Source: Saprospiraceae bacterium
GTDB taxonomy: Bacteria > Bacteroidota > Bacteroidia > Chitinophagales > Saprospiraceae
DNA: 49,746 nucleotides
Direction of reading: 5' to 3'
Assembly: GCA_022841745.1 (NCBI GenBank)
Contig: JALHQW010000058.1
Location: 1-49,746, forward strand
Shown piece by piece: positions 26,319-36,123 of this stretch. Both the position numbers and the translations under genes were made by a program. The stretch's first letter is position 1, and every line of letters starts with the position of its first letter. The notes below the pieces were generated by a model that ran no database searches, was not told the origin of the DNA, and saw only the letters and a program-made list of their open reading frames with translations.

Positions 26319-27014
26319 ATGAGCCAACGGAACAAACTTCAAAAATTTGCGGAGGTGCTAAGCTTCCCGAACGTGTTCGAGAACTTCGACGCCACCAATC
26401 CCTCGCTTTCGGGGGAGAACGGCCAGCCTGTGGAGCTGAAAGGCCACTGGGCAGAGCGTTGCTTCCAGAACTCGAACCCCATCACCCTTGAACTGGCCTG
26501 CGGCAAGGGCGACTATGCCATCGGGCTGGCGCAGCGGTTCCCAGAACGGAACTTCCTCGGCGTGGACATCAAAGGTGCCCGCATCTGGCGGGGAGCGAAG
26601 ACGGCATTGGAGCTTGACCTAAAAAACGTGGCCTTCCTGCGCACCCGCATCGAGCAGATTGCCTTGTTTTTCGAGCCGGGCGAGGTGGACGAAATCTGGA
26701 TTACCTTCCCTGACCCGTTTCTGCGCAACAGCAAGTCGAACCGACGACTTACCTCCCCCACGTTCCTGCGGGAGTACCGCAAAATCCTAAAGCCCGGCGG
26801 CTTCGTCCACCTGAAAACGGACGACCCGACCCTCTTCGACTTCACCCTTGAAGTATTGGCGGAGGAAAAGGACGTGCAGATAGAATACCAAGACCACGAC
26901 ATCTATGCCAAGCCGCTGCCCATGCCTGAACTGGAAATCAAGACCTTCTACGAGAAGCAGCACCTGGCCATCGGGCGTACCATCAAATACGTAAGATTCA
27001 AGTTGGGCGCATGA
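26319..27014 (+). CDS. trmB: tRNA (guanine-N7-)-methyltransferase
   Basis: A 231-residue SAM-dependent methyltransferase that makes m7G46 in tRNA. The SAM-binding motif is ELACGKGDYAIGLA, followed by GVDIKG. The TrmB signature is WITFPDPFLRNSKSNRRL (FPDP with downstream basic residues), then LKPGGFVHLKTDD. Length is typical. The ATG at 26319 was chosen; an in-frame GTG at 26298 lies inside the upstream inverted-repeat element. The short stretch FENFDATNPSL is the usual N-terminal TrmB region. Confidence 0.93.
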   Translation: MSQRNKLQKFAEVLSFPNVFENFDATNPSLSGENGQPVELKGHWAERCFQNSNPITLELACGKGDYAIGLAQRFPERNFLGVDIKGARIWRGAKTALELDLKNVAFLRTRIEQIALFFEPGEVDEIWITFPDPFLRNSKSNRRLTSPTFLREYRKILKPGGFVHLKTDDPTLFDFTLEVLAEEKDVQIEYQDHDIYAKPLPMPELEIKTFYEKQHLAIGRTIKYVRFKLGA

Positions 27015-27027
27015 TTTTGAACTTTTG

Positions 27028-27059
27028 TTTGCATGGCGCAGTTGAATTACCTATTTTTG
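27028..27059 (+). promoter_or_regulatory. Promoter of the tRNA gene
   Basis: TTTG (27028-27031), 20 bp, TATTTTTG (27052-27059), a full Bacteroidota consensus promoter ending 56 bp before the tRNA. Confidence 0.6.
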
Positions 27060-27115
27060 CACCGCTTTTTAACAATTGTAATCCTTTGAAGTAAACGTTC
27101 TCGAAAGCCGATTCA

Positions 27116-27189
27116 GGTCCCATAGCTCAGTTGGTCAGAGCACGTGACTCATAATCATGGGGTCCTAGGTTCAAGCCCTAGTGGGACCA
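27116..27189 (+). tRNA. tRNA-Met (anticodon CAT)
   Basis: The cloverleaf is complete: acceptor GGTCCCA (27116-27122) pairs with TGGGACC (27182-27188), discriminator A at 27189; D-arm GCTC/GAGC; anticodon stem CGTGA/TCATG around loop CTCATAA; T-arm CTAGG-TTCAAGC-CCTAG. The acceptor has a paired first base and the anticodon stem lacks three G-C pairs, so it is not initiator tRNA. It could also be the Ile2 tRNA whose CAT is modified to lysidine; elongator Met is preferred. CCA is not encoded. Confidence 0.92.
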
Positions 27190-27202
27190 CAACTTTAATA
27201 CG

Positions 27203-27237
27203 AAGCCCCGGAGGAGCAATCCTTTGGGGCTTTTTTT
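27203..27237 (+). terminator. Terminator of the tRNA gene
   Basis: AAGCCCCGGAGGA pairs with TCCTTTGGGGCTT (two G-T pairs) across a GCAA loop, followed by TTTTTTT. Confidence 0.85.
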
Positions 27238-27676
27238 GAACCTACCACAGCAGAGGTGTTTTCACCTAAAATTGGCCGGTTCATCGCCAAATATTGCTTG
27301 AAGCACGTCATTTGCCCAAAAAACTCAATTTTTTTATCCCGAAAATTCATTTCCCAAAATTAACTTTGCCTCCCAACGCTTTCCCGCCTGAATATCCAAA
27401 TCAAAACGCTATCCCCGTGACACATGGTCCAACGCCTTCCGCTTTAAGCACTGATTAGGTTAAAAAATTGCAAGAACAAGGTCTTTTTTGAAAGGAAGAG
27501 AATAAACTGCGGATGCAGCCCCATGCATTTGGACGGCGTTGCTATGTGCTTACTGTAGCGGCCACGCCGTGATGTCATGCCGAACAAATAGGCTACAATA
27601 GGCTACTACTGCTCTGATTCGACTGTTCATAAAAAAGGCTGCCCAAGCAATATGGCAGTTACAAACAAAACAAAAA
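27238..27676. other. Intergenic region upstream of the 2207-residue gene
   Basis: No gene is seen. TAACTTTG at 27361-27368 is a perfect -7 box but lacks a -33; if used, the leader is about 300 nt. A tandem 10-bp duplication (AATAGGCTAC twice, 27587-27606) and a small hairpin CTGCC/GGCAG (27639-27658) lie close to the start codon. Confidence 0.45.
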
Positions 27677-30600
27677 ATGAAAGGTAAACTTTACCTGATG
27701 GCAGCAATGCTGCTCAGTTTGGCTTCACTAAACCCTGTAAGCGGACAAGTTTGCGACTGCGCCACCACGGGCAACTGCCCAGTCGGCATCGAGGACAACG
27801 GCACCTTCCAAGGTACCTTGGACGTGACCGTTAACGGCCCAAACGACCTCGGGCAATGCCCGCTCACCTCCCTCTGCTTCACCATAGAACACACATGGGT
27901 TGGCGACCTTTCCGTTTCGCTCACCTCGCCCAGTGGCCTCAATTACTTGGTAATGGCCGATGCCAACAACGGCCCTGGCGGTTGTGGCACCAATGCCGAC
28001 AATATTGACGTCTGCATCGTGCCCGGTGCATTCAACCCATTGACGGGAAACTCAGAGTATATCTGCAACACTGGGGGCTGTTCAGTCGGCACTTGCTGCC
28101 TGAACGGTGCATGGACCATGCCCTGCGGAGGCGTGACCGACCCTGTCTCTGGTGCCACGCAGGCACCGAACTGCAATTTGGGCGATTTCAATGGAGCCGG
28201 CGCCCCCGCCAACGGAACCTGGACCCTTACCATCAACGATATTTGCAGCAGCGACGTAGGCCAGTTGATCAACTTCTCACTCACCTTTGCCTGTGGCGCC
28301 AGTTGCATTTCCTGCGAAGCAGATGGCGGCACCCTGAACGACCCCGACGTGCAGGGTTGCCAAGGCAGCGCTTCGTTGAACTTGAATCCTATTCCAGTAT
28401 ATAACGGCAACCCAGCACCCGACCCCGGACAGTACGGGTACAATTGGGTAATTGCCAACTCTAACGGCACTATCACCAACGTGAACCCTACGGCGAACAT
28501 GTCAAACTTCCCGCCGGGCAGCTATACACTTTGTGGTTTCTCTTATATCCTGACCGCACAGGGCAACTTGAACTCCCTCATTGGCCAGAATTTGGTGAAT
28601 GCCCAAAACCAATTCGACTCCCCCACCGCACCTTTCTGCGGAAATTTTTCGGACGACTGCATCAACGTCACCATCGGCCCGCCCATACCACCATCCACGT
28701 TGGACACCTTTGCCTGCCTTGGGCAATGCATAGACCTCGGTGGCAACTTGGTCTGTGCATCTGGCCCAGTTATCTTCCAGTCTTACCTTGGTTGTGATAG
28801 CATCGTCAACGTAAACTTGACCATTGTTCAACCTATCACGACCAATGAAACGGTCACGGTATGTGCTGGCGAATGCATTTTTGTCAACAACCAATCTTAT
28901 TGCCCTCCCGGCCCGGCAATCTATTCGCTACCGAACTGGCAAGGATGTGACAGCACCATCATCCTAACGTTCAATGAAATAGTCACGGTCGCCCTCATAA
29001 ACCCTGCATCACCCCCTCCACTAAGCTGCAACAACCCAGTCGTTCTCCTCGACGGTTTTGGTTCCGTCCCATCCCAAGTGACCTATCAATGGCAAGGGCC
29101 AAACGGCTTTTTCAGCAACGATGGGGCCATCACTGTGGACCAACCGGGCGACTACACGCTTACCGTCATCAATGCTGCGCTGAACCCACCCTGTACGTCC
29201 ACGGCAACTGTTACCGTGGATGGAGCGGTCTTGCCCCCCGATTTGCAACTCAACAGCCCGCCACCAAGCATCTGCGCAGGGGATTTCTTCGATTTGACGA
29301 CCTTGCAAATCATTGACCTAAACAATACCAACCCGACCATTACTTTCCATAGCGCTACCCCTGCCACACCTTTCAATGAACTGCCCAGCACCAATGTGTC
29401 GCCATTAACAACAACGACTTACTATGCGCTGGGCACATCGGGCACCTGTTCCGGTGAACTGCCCATTACACTAACCGTGACGCCATTGCCTGTGGCTAAT
29501 TTCACAGCAACTTCACCGATTTGTATTTCCAATGCCTCAACAGTCGTCTTTACCGGCTCCGCACCACCCAATTCCAACTATACCTGGAACTTTGGCGGCG
29601 GCACTGCCTCGCCCGGAAGTGGCCCTGGGCCACACAACGTGACTTGGGGAACGGGTGGCACAAAAACCATTACCCTCGTAGTGGATGCAAATGGATGCCA
29701 ATCCAACCCAGAATCCCAAACGGTTGAAGTTGGCACGCAAATACCGCCTCCTGTCATCAACTGTGCCTCAACCCCCAATAGCATAACATTCACTTGGTCG
29801 CCTGTACCTGAAGCCATAGGCTATGATGTCGTGGTCATCAACGGACCTACGGGAACCATGAACGGGCCGGAAAGCTATGTCGTGAACAACCTCAACCCCA
29901 ACCAACTGGTCACCATTTCGGTAACTGCTTTATCGGGCAATTCCTGCCCCGACAATTTCGCACAGTTGTCCTGTACGGCACAGGACTGCCCACCTGTGAC
30001 TGTCACCATAGACCCCTTGCCCGACATCTGCCTTACCAGTTCGACAGGTACGTTTGTGCTTTCTGCTTCGCAAATGGGCGGAACAGGTAGTGGTGCCTTT
30101 ACTTGGTCGGGGCCAGGGGTGAACCCCATCACGGGCATTTTCAATCCTGCAAATGCCAACCCCGGTGCCAACACCATCGTGGCAACCTACGAGGAAGGCA
30201 CCTGCACCTACAATGCCTCCATTGTCATCAACGTTTACCCAACGCCTTCGGCAACCTTTACGGCCACATCGCCCATTTGCAGTTCCAGTGCCGCCACCGT
30301 GAACTACACGGGCAACGCCTCCAATTCTGCCGATTTCACTTGGAATTTTGGCGGTGGAACTGCCAGTCCGGGGACTGGTCCTGGCCCGCACAGCGTCGCA
30401 TGGCCAATGGGCGGCACTTATACCGTTTCGTTAACGGTTTCGGAAAATGGCTGTAATTCGACCGCCGCCTCGCAAACATTGGTGGTTGGCTCGGCTTTGC
30501 CCCAGCCGCTAATCAACTGCAATACCACAACGAATTCTGTTGAGTTTGTTTGGGACGCTATACCGGGTGCCAGCGGTTATAACGTGAACGTAGTGACTGG

Positions 30601-33600
30601 TGGCACAGGCGTTGCCACATCTGATACCTCCATGCTGTTCAGTGGGCTGAGCCCCGGTGATGCCGTTACCATCCAAGTCACGGCCCTCGACCCCGGCCCA
30701 TGCAATGACGTCACAACCCAAGCAACCTGCATAGCACAAGATTGCCCTTCGGTAAACATTACCCTCACACCAGTGGACGATATTTGCTTAAACGCCAATG
30801 CTACGCCAATCACTTTGCAAGCGAACGTAACAGGCGGTGCGGGTGGTGGCACGCTGACATGGGTAGGCCCTGGCGTCAGCATCAGCGGGGTGTTTACGCC
30901 CCAGCAAGCAACACCCGGAGCAAACCTCATCACTGTCATTTATGAAGAAGGCGATTGTAGCTATTCGGAAGATATGACCATTGATGTCATTGCGCAGCCG
31001 GTTGCCAGTTTCACCGCACCTTCGCCTACCTGCACCAATGAAAACATATCGGTTTCGTACACGGGTATGGTGATGTCTGGCTTGACCTTCGATTGGGATT
31101 TTGGCACGGCCAATGCCACACCAGGCGTAGGACAAGGGCCGCACCTCGTTAGTTGGGGCACGGGAGGCTCACAACCAATGAGCTTAACCGTGACGACAGC
31201 ACAGGGATGCGCCTCTGAAGATTTCACGCTTAATGTCCAAGTGGATGAGCCGCTCATTGCGCCAGCAATTACCTGCGTTACCACGACCAACTCCATTGAA
31301 TTCACTTGGCCGAACGTGGCAGGTGCTACCGATTATGTAGCTACGCTCGTATCCGGTACCCCTGGCGTTCAGGATTCGCAAAACAGCTATGTTATCAATG
31401 GCCTGCAACCCGGCGACCAAGCCACCATTTCATTGACCATTTCCAATGGTGGCGCTTGTCCTGATGTCACGATACAACAAAGTTGCATCGCACAGGATTG
31501 CCCGCCTGTCGCTATTACCATTGCCCCTGTTGACGATATTTGCCTAGATGCAAATGCCACGTCCGTCACCCTCCAAGCAACGCTTTCCACTACGGGAGGC
31601 ACGCTGGTCTGGTCTGGTGACGGTGTCAATGCCAGCGGGGTGTTCAACCCTGCCCAAGCCGACCTTGGCGCCAACTTGCTTACAGCAACCTACACATTAG
31701 GCGATTGCATTTACACCCAAACCACGACGATAAATGTCCTTTCCGTTCCTATAGCCAATTTCACGGCACCCAGCACAGCCTGTGTGGGCGAGGATGTGGC
31801 TATTACGTTCAACGGTACCGCATTGCCCAACGCCATTTTTGACTGGGATTTTGGCGCTGCTACCGCAACGCCCGGCACAGGTATTGGCCCGCACATGGTT
31901 TCTTGGCCGACGAGCGGCCCGCAGCAGGTTACATTGACAATCACATCAGAACAGGGCTGCGCCTCGGAACCGATGTCTGAGAACATCCAAGTGCAAGCGC
32001 CACTGTTGCCTCCGGTCATCAATTGCAATACCACGCTCAATTCCATAGAATTCAGTTGGTTAGATGTTGCTAGTGCAACGGATTATGATGTGGTTGTCAT
32101 CAATGGTGCTACAGGCAGCCAGACCTCGCAAAACACCTATGAAGTGACTGGATTGATGCCCAACAACCAAGTCACCATCGAACTTACGGTTTCCAACAAC
32201 GGCCCATGCCCGCCTGTGACCGTACAGCAAACTTGCATCGCACAGGATTGCTTGCCCATCGTGGCGAGCGTTGACCCTGTTGCTCCGATTTGCCTCGGCT
32301 CGGTCAATACCGTTCAACTTACAGCCACCCTCACAGGAGCCGCAGGCGGTGGAACGGAAACTTGGAGCGGCGCTGGTACCAGCGCCAGTGGCGTGTTCAA
32401 TCCAGCAACGGCTGGCATTGGCACGCACCCCATTGTTTATACTTATGTTGAAAACAACTGTACTTACCAAGCTGGAGGAACTATACAGGTGCTTCCGACG
32501 CCAACCGCCAGTTTCAACGCCAGCGACGTAATCTGCGTAACAGATGCGGCCACTGTGACCTACGGCGGCAACGCCCCAGGCAACGCCACCTATACTTGGA
32601 ACTTTGACGGCGGCACGGCAACGCCCGGTACTGGCCAAGGCCCACATCAAGTCTCCTTTCCGTCCGAAGGTGATTATGACCTAGTGCTTACTGTAGCACA
32701 AAATGGCTGTACCTCCACGCAGGTAATGCAGAGCGTACAAGTTGACGCTGAACTGACGGCTCCCGACATTGATTGCAACACAACAGTTTCATCCATTGAA
32801 TTCACTTGGGATGCAGTACCCAATGCAACTGACTATGAGGTGACCGTGCTGAGCGGCCAGTCAGGCTTACAAAACTCGCCGACGAGCTATTCGCTTACTG
32901 GCCTACAGCCAAACGAAACCGTGACCATCGAACTCGTGGTAAGCGGCAACACGGTTTGCCCATCCATCACGGTGGAACAGACCTGCACGGCAGTTGACTG
33001 TCCAGCCGTTACGATTGACCTTGCGCCTGTTGACCCCATCTGCCTTACAGCGAGTGCAGGTACAGTGCAACTGCAAGCCACGGTAACTGGCGGTACGGGA
33101 ACAACTGGCACTTGGAGCGGCCCCGGTGTTAGCGCCAACGGCACCTTCAACCCGAACACAGCAGGTGTTGGCACCCATGCCCTCACCTTTGTTTACGAAG
33201 AAAACAGCAGTTGCAGTTATGATGAAACAACGCAGGTTGAGGTAGTGGCTGCTCCTGTTGCCGATGCTGGCCCCGGCGGCGAAATCACCTGTATTGACAC
33301 CCAATCTTCCGTGCAACTGGGTGGGCCCGGCACCTCTGTTGGCCCCGGCATTACGTATGAATGGACGATAGGTGGCGTACCAATACCCACCGATTCCGAT
33401 ATTCCAAACCCAGTCGTCACATTGCCCGGCACTTATACGCTTATCGTCACCAATACGGCCTTGGACAATTGCGCTGATACGGACGAAGCCACGGTTTTGG
33501 CCAGCACAGCTATACCGCAACCAGAAGTGACCATCGTGCCCATCAGTTGTTATGGCCAAAACGATGGCGCCATTTCCGTGGTGAACGTGACGGGTGGCGA

Positions 33601-34300
33601 GCCGCCATACCTCTATTCGCTTAATGGCGGCGACTATAGCTCCAATAGCAATTTCACAGGTTTGGCGCCGGGCGTTTTCGTTGTCTCGGTGATTGACGCA
33701 TCGGGCTGCGAGGCGACCCTCACGATTGACATCACACAGCCACAAGAACTGAACGTGGAACTGATAGCCATCGTCGAAGGCAGCGGTAATATCATCCGCC
33801 TTGGCGATACCACGCAGTTGCAGGCACTTGTCAGTTTGCCTGAAGACAGCCTCGACAATATCACGTGGCATCCAGCGGAGTTGGTGTCTTGCGACACCTG
33901 CCTGAACGTGTTCACCTCGCCCACCCGTGAAACGACCTTCACCATTACGGTGGAAAGCAATGGCTGTGAGGACAGCGACCAACTGACGCTTTTTGTCAAA
34001 AAAGACCACCCCATCTACGTGCCAAATGCCTTCTCGCCGAACGGCGACAACAACAACGATTTGTTCATGATTTACGGTGGAAAGGAAGTAGCCAAGATTC
34101 GCTCTTTCCTTGTGTTTAGCCGCTGGGGCGAGACGGTGTTCCAATACTACCTCTTCCCACCCAATGAACCGGCTTATGGCTGGGACGGCAAGTACCGTGG
34201 CGAACCGCTGAATGCTGCCGTGTTCACTTGGTATGCGGAAGTGGAGTTCGTGGATGGCGTTGTGGAATTGTTCGAGGGGAGCGTGACGCTTAAGAGATGA
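27677..34300 (+). CDS. Giant modular surface protein with gliding-type C-terminus
   Basis: A 2207-residue secreted protein. The signal peptide spans 1-24. Residues about 30-210 form a proprotein-convertase P-like jelly roll (LCFTIEHTWVGDLSVSLTSPSG, WTLTINDICSSDVGQL). Cys-rich and Ig-like segments follow. From about residue 605 to 1860 five tandem modules of about 250 residues each combine a PKD-like domain (TWNFGGGTASPG-type), an FN3-like domain and an Ig-like domain ending in YEE-type strands. A SprB repeat lies at about 1955-2020. The last 85 residues are the gliding-motility-associated/type B T9SS C-terminal domain (YVPNAFSPNGDNNNDLF, FSRWGETVF, YGWDGKYRG). Type B cargoes usually depend on a PorP/SprF-like partner, often adjacent; none is seen here. 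The next gene starts 19 bp downstream, so the two are probably co-transcribed. Confidence 0.9.
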   Translation: MKGKLYLMAAMLLSLASLNPVSGQVCDCATTGNCPVGIEDNGTFQGTLDVTVNGPNDLGQCPLTSLCFTIEHTWVGDLSVSLTSPSGLNYLVMADANNGPGGCGTNADNIDVCIVPGAFNPLTGNSEYICNTGGCSVGTCCLNGAWTMPCGGVTDPVSGATQAPNCNLGDFNGAGAPANGTWTLTINDICSSDVGQLINFSLTFACGASCISCEADGGTLNDPDVQGCQGSASLNLNPIPVYNGNPAPDPGQYGYNWVIANSNGTITNVNPTANMSNFPPGSYTLCGFSYILTAQGNLNSLIGQNLVNAQNQFDSPTAPFCGNFSDDCINVTIGPPIPPSTLDTFACLGQCIDLGGNLVCASGPVIFQSYLGCDSIVNVNLTIVQPITTNETVTVCAGECIFVNNQSYCPPGPAIYSLPNWQGCDSTIILTFNEIVTVALINPASPPPLSCNNPVVLLDGFGSVPSQVTYQWQGPNGFFSNDGAITVDQPGDYTLTVINAALNPPCTSTATVTVDGAVLPPDLQLNSPPPSICAGDFFDLTTLQIIDLNNTNPTITFHSATPATPFNELPSTNVSPLTTTTYYALGTSGTCSGELPITLTVTPLPVANFTATSPICISNASTVVFTGSAPPNSNYTWNFGGGTASPGSGPGPHNVTWGTGGTKTITLVVDANGCQSNPESQTVEVGTQIPPPVINCASTPNSITFTWSPVPEAIGYDVVVINGPTGTMNGPESYVVNNLNPNQLVTISVTALSGNSCPDNFAQLSCTAQDCPPVTVTIDPLPDICLTSSTGTFVLSASQMGGTGSGAFTWSGPGVNPITGIFNPANANPGANTIVATYEEGTCTYNASIVINVYPTPSATFTATSPICSSSAATVNYTGNASNSADFTWNFGGGTASPGTGPGPHSVAWPMGGTYTVSLTVSENGCNSTAASQTLVVGSALPQPLINCNTTTNSVEFVWDAIPGASGYNVNVVTGGTGVATSDTSMLFSGLSPGDAVTIQVTALDPGPCNDVTTQATCIAQDCPSVNITLTPVDDICLNANATPITLQANVTGGAGGGTLTWVGPGVSISGVFTPQQATPGANLITVIYEEGDCSYSEDMTIDVIAQPVASFTAPSPTCTNENISVSYTGMVMSGLTFDWDFGTANATPGVGQGPHLVSWGTGGSQPMSLTVTTAQGCASEDFTLNVQVDEPLIAPAITCVTTTNSIEFTWPNVAGATDYVATLVSGTPGVQDSQNSYVINGLQPGDQATISLTISNGGACPDVTIQQSCIAQDCPPVAITIAPVDDICLDANATSVTLQATLSTTGGTLVWSGDGVNASGVFNPAQADLGANLLTATYTLGDCIYTQTTTINVLSVPIANFTAPSTACVGEDVAITFNGTALPNAIFDWDFGAATATPGTGIGPHMVSWPTSGPQQVTLTITSEQGCASEPMSENIQVQAPLLPPVINCNTTLNSIEFSWLDVASATDYDVVVINGATGSQTSQNTYEVTGLMPNNQVTIELTVSNNGPCPPVTVQQTCIAQDCLPIVASVDPVAPICLGSVNTVQLTATLTGAAGGGTETWSGAGTSASGVFNPATAGIGTHPIVYTYVENNCTYQAGGTIQVLPTPTASFNASDVICVTDAATVTYGGNAPGNATYTWNFDGGTATPGTGQGPHQVSFPSEGDYDLVLTVAQNGCTSTQVMQSVQVDAELTAPDIDCNTTVSSIEFTWDAVPNATDYEVTVLSGQSGLQNSPTSYSLTGLQPNETVTIELVVSGNTVCPSITVEQTCTAVDCPAVTIDLAPVDPICLTASAGTVQLQATVTGGTGTTGTWSGPGVSANGTFNPNTAGVGTHALTFVYEENSSCSYDETTQVEVVAAPVADAGPGGEITCIDTQSSVQLGGPGTSVGPGITYEWTIGGVPIPTDSDIPNPVVTLPGTYTLIVTNTALDNCADTDEATVLASTAIPQPEVTIVPISCYGQNDGAISVVNVTGGEPPYLYSLNGGDYSSNSNFTGLAPGVFVVSVIDASGCEATLTIDITQPQELNVELIAIVEGSGNIIRLGDTTQLQALVSLPEDSLDNITWHPAELVSCDTCLNVFTSPTRETTFTITVESNGCEDSDQLTLFVKKDHPIYVPNAFSPNGDNNNDLFMIYGGKEVAKIRSFLVFSRWGETVFQYYLFPPNEPAYGWDGKYRGEPLNAAVFTWYAEVEFVDGVVELFEGSVTLKR
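29491..33255 (+). repeat. Five tandem ~750-bp PKD/FN3/Ig modules
   Basis: Module starts lie near 29491, 30252, 31003, 31753 and 32507, recognised by the recurrent (A/T)-x-F-x-A-(T/P)-S-P segment, GPGPH or GQGPH, and T-C-x-A-Q-D-C-P. The period is about 250 codons. Confidence 0.8.
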
Positions 34301-34319
34301 TACTTTAAATTTTTAAAAT

Positions 34320-34775
34320 ATGAGAGTAGAAACAAAATGGGCCATTGTCCCAACGGTTGTTATATTGGTCTGGATGCTGATTGCGCAAGCACTTGGGCTT
34401 TTCACACCTGAGCGGTTCGGTACGGCGAGCTTGATTGGGGTCGTTATCAGCACGCTGACTTTTGCTTTTACCTATTTCATGGTCACAAAAGAAAAACGGG
34501 AGCAGGACTACAATGGTGCAATGACCTGGAGCGAAGGCTTTTGGGCAGCTGCCCGGATGACGTTGATCTATATTCCCATTAGTTGCTTTATATTCTATAT
34601 TTACATCCAATACCTGAACCCTGGGTACAAGGCGTTCATCGTGAGCGATGATTTTGGCAAAGACCCCGTTAATACTTTTTTGAAGGGGAACTTGGTAAGT
34701 TCGTTGCTGTTTGGTGGGCTGTTTTGCTTGGTATTCCCGTTGTTCACCCGAAGGTCCGTAGAAGAAAAAAAATAG
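34320..34775 (+). CDS. Small four-helix membrane protein, DUF4199-like
   Basis: A 151-residue inner-membrane protein with four hydrophobic segments (about 8-26, 36-54, 79-98 and 124-143). The arrangement of a KEKREQDYNGAMTWSEGF loop between TM2 and TM3 and the length fit the DUF4199 family common in Bacteroidota, whose role is unknown. It begins 19 bp after the stop of the giant modular gene and probably shares its transcript, which is unusual company for a DUF4199 protein. Nothing catalytic is visible. Confidence 0.6.
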   Translation: MRVETKWAIVPTVVILVWMLIAQALGLFTPERFGTASLIGVVISTLTFAFTYFMVTKEKREQDYNGAMTWSEGFWAAARMTLIYIPISCFIFYIYIQYLNPGYKAFIVSDDFGKDPVNTFLKGNLVSSLLFGGLFCLVFPLFTRRSVEEKK

Positions 34776-34874
34776 TTCCACTTGAGGAGGGCATGCCTAT
34801 GTATTGAGGTATTTTTTGGATAAAAATTTTCAATTTTCACCCAATCTTCCCCTGCTTATTAGTTAAAAAACAAT

Positions 34875-34891
34875 CGTTGGCTCCGCCAACG
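34875..34891 (+). promoter_or_regulatory. Hairpin just upstream of the M28-type gene start
   Basis: CGTTGGC-TCC-GCCAACG is a perfect 7-bp stem ending 9 bp before the ATG at 34901. In the mRNA it would sit where a ribosome-binding site normally lies. Confidence 0.45.
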
Positions 34892-34900
34892 CACCACTGA

Positions 34901-35929
34901 ATGACAACGCTGAAAAATACTTTTATGGCATTGCTTGCCACCTTCACGCTCTTAGCATTGGGATGCAAAAGCGAACAGAGCAACTCAACTCCAACAACTC
35001 CGGAGCCTGAACTTCAGCCATTGGCCGTCCCAAAGTTTGAGCGGGACTCTGCTTATGCTTTTGTAAAAAAACAGGTGGACTTCGGGCCTCGTGTGCCGAA
35101 CACCGAGGCGCATAAACGTTGCAAGGATTGGCTGGTAGCACAGCTCACAGCTTATGGCCTCAAGGTCACCGAGCAGCCGTTCACCGCAAAAGCTTACACA
35201 GGCAAGACGCTCAATGGCGTTAACATCATTGCGCAGTACAAACCAGAAGCCACCAAGCGCATCTTTCTCGCCGCCCATTGGGACAGCCGCCATATCGCAG
35301 ACTCGCCGCTCAACAAGGAGCGACAAAAAGAACCCATCCTCGGTGCCGATGATGGCGGGAGTGGCGTAGGTGTTCTCCTCGAAATTGCCAGGATATTGCA
35401 AAGCAACCCTCCAAAGGAGCAAGTAGGTGATTTGGGTGTGGACTTCGTGCTTTTCGACGCTGAAGACCATGGCGACGACAGCGACATTAACCCCAACCCA
35501 AATAGTTGGTGCCTCGGCTCGCAGCATTGGTCACGCAACCTCATGCCCTCCGGCTACAGTCCCAAGTACGGCATCTTGCTCGACATGGTGGGGGCCAAGA
35601 CCGCCCGCTTTACCAAAGAGGCCGTTAGCATGAACTTCGCCCCGACCGTGATGAACAGGGTTTGGAAAATCGGGCAAAACCTCGGCTACACCAATTATTT
35701 TGTGGAGGACAAAACCGGGGCTATTACCGACGATCATTATTTCGTGAACACCATCGCCAAGATCCCCATGATAGACATCATCGGCAAGTCCAGTGAAACC
35801 CAGACGGGCTTTGGGGCGCATTGGCACACCCACAACGACGACATGGGCGTCATTGACGTGCGGGCACTGCGGGCCGTCGGCCAGACGGTTTTAGAAGTGA
35901 TTTACCAAGAAGCGGCAGGGAGGTTTTGA
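34901..35929 (+). CDS. M28-family lipoprotein, glutaminyl-peptide cyclotransferase-like
   Basis: A 342-residue lipoprotein with a lipobox cysteine in LLALGC. The zinc-dependent M28 fold is recognisable from LAAHWDSRH, the metal-binding GADDGGSGVGVLLEIARIL, the acidic FDAEDHGDD, GSQHWSRN, DDHYFV and the final WHTHNDDMGVID. The last three match glutaminyl cyclases, which turn N-terminal Gln into pyroglutamate; in Bacteroidota this modifies exported proteins whose signal-peptide cleavage exposes Gln. That is suggestive here because several exported proteins in the window have signal peptides ending Ala-Gln or Gly-Gln. An aminopeptidase function remains possible. A hairpin occupies the region just upstream of the start. 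Confidence 0.8.
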   Translation: MTTLKNTFMALLATFTLLALGCKSEQSNSTPTTPEPELQPLAVPKFERDSAYAFVKKQVDFGPRVPNTEAHKRCKDWLVAQLTAYGLKVTEQPFTAKAYTGKTLNGVNIIAQYKPEATKRIFLAAHWDSRHIADSPLNKERQKEPILGADDGGSGVGVLLEIARILQSNPPKEQVGDLGVDFVLFDAEDHGDDSDINPNPNSWCLGSQHWSRNLMPSGYSPKYGILLDMVGAKTARFTKEAVSMNFAPTVMNRVWKIGQNLGYTNYFVEDKTGAITDDHYFVNTIAKIPMIDIIGKSSETQTGFGAHWHTHNDDMGVIDVRALRAVGQTVLEVIYQEAAGRF

Positions 35930-36021
35930 TAATGGCCAAGGCTGGGTTTCAGATTTCGGGAAGATTCGTTTGCAAAACTGGGCTTACAAGTGATTTACCA
36001 CAAGCCCACGCCAATCCATAC

Positions 36022-36053
36022 AAAACAAAAAGGGCGTAGCCGAAGCCACGCCC
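36022..36053 (-). terminator. Terminator of the DUF937 gene
   Basis: GGGCGTAGC (36032-36040) pairs with GCCACGCCC (36045-36053) with one mismatch and a CGAA loop. The minus-strand tail is TTTTTGTTTTG. Confidence 0.65.
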
Positions 36054-36123
36054 ATGCTGTATTTTAAGGAAAAAGGAATTGGATTCAACCAACTCGCCAG
36101 TCTCCAAATTTTTCAATTCCCCA

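Noticed and set aside
27587-27606. 10-bp tandem duplication as an attachment site or IS footprint
   Set aside because: No transposase, inverted ends or partner site is nearby; it is probably a small slippage duplication.
32903-34144. A 413-residue open frame antisense to the giant modular gene
   Set aside because: No family motifs, no promoter or ribosome-binding region, and composition typical of a shadow of the GC-rich coding strand.
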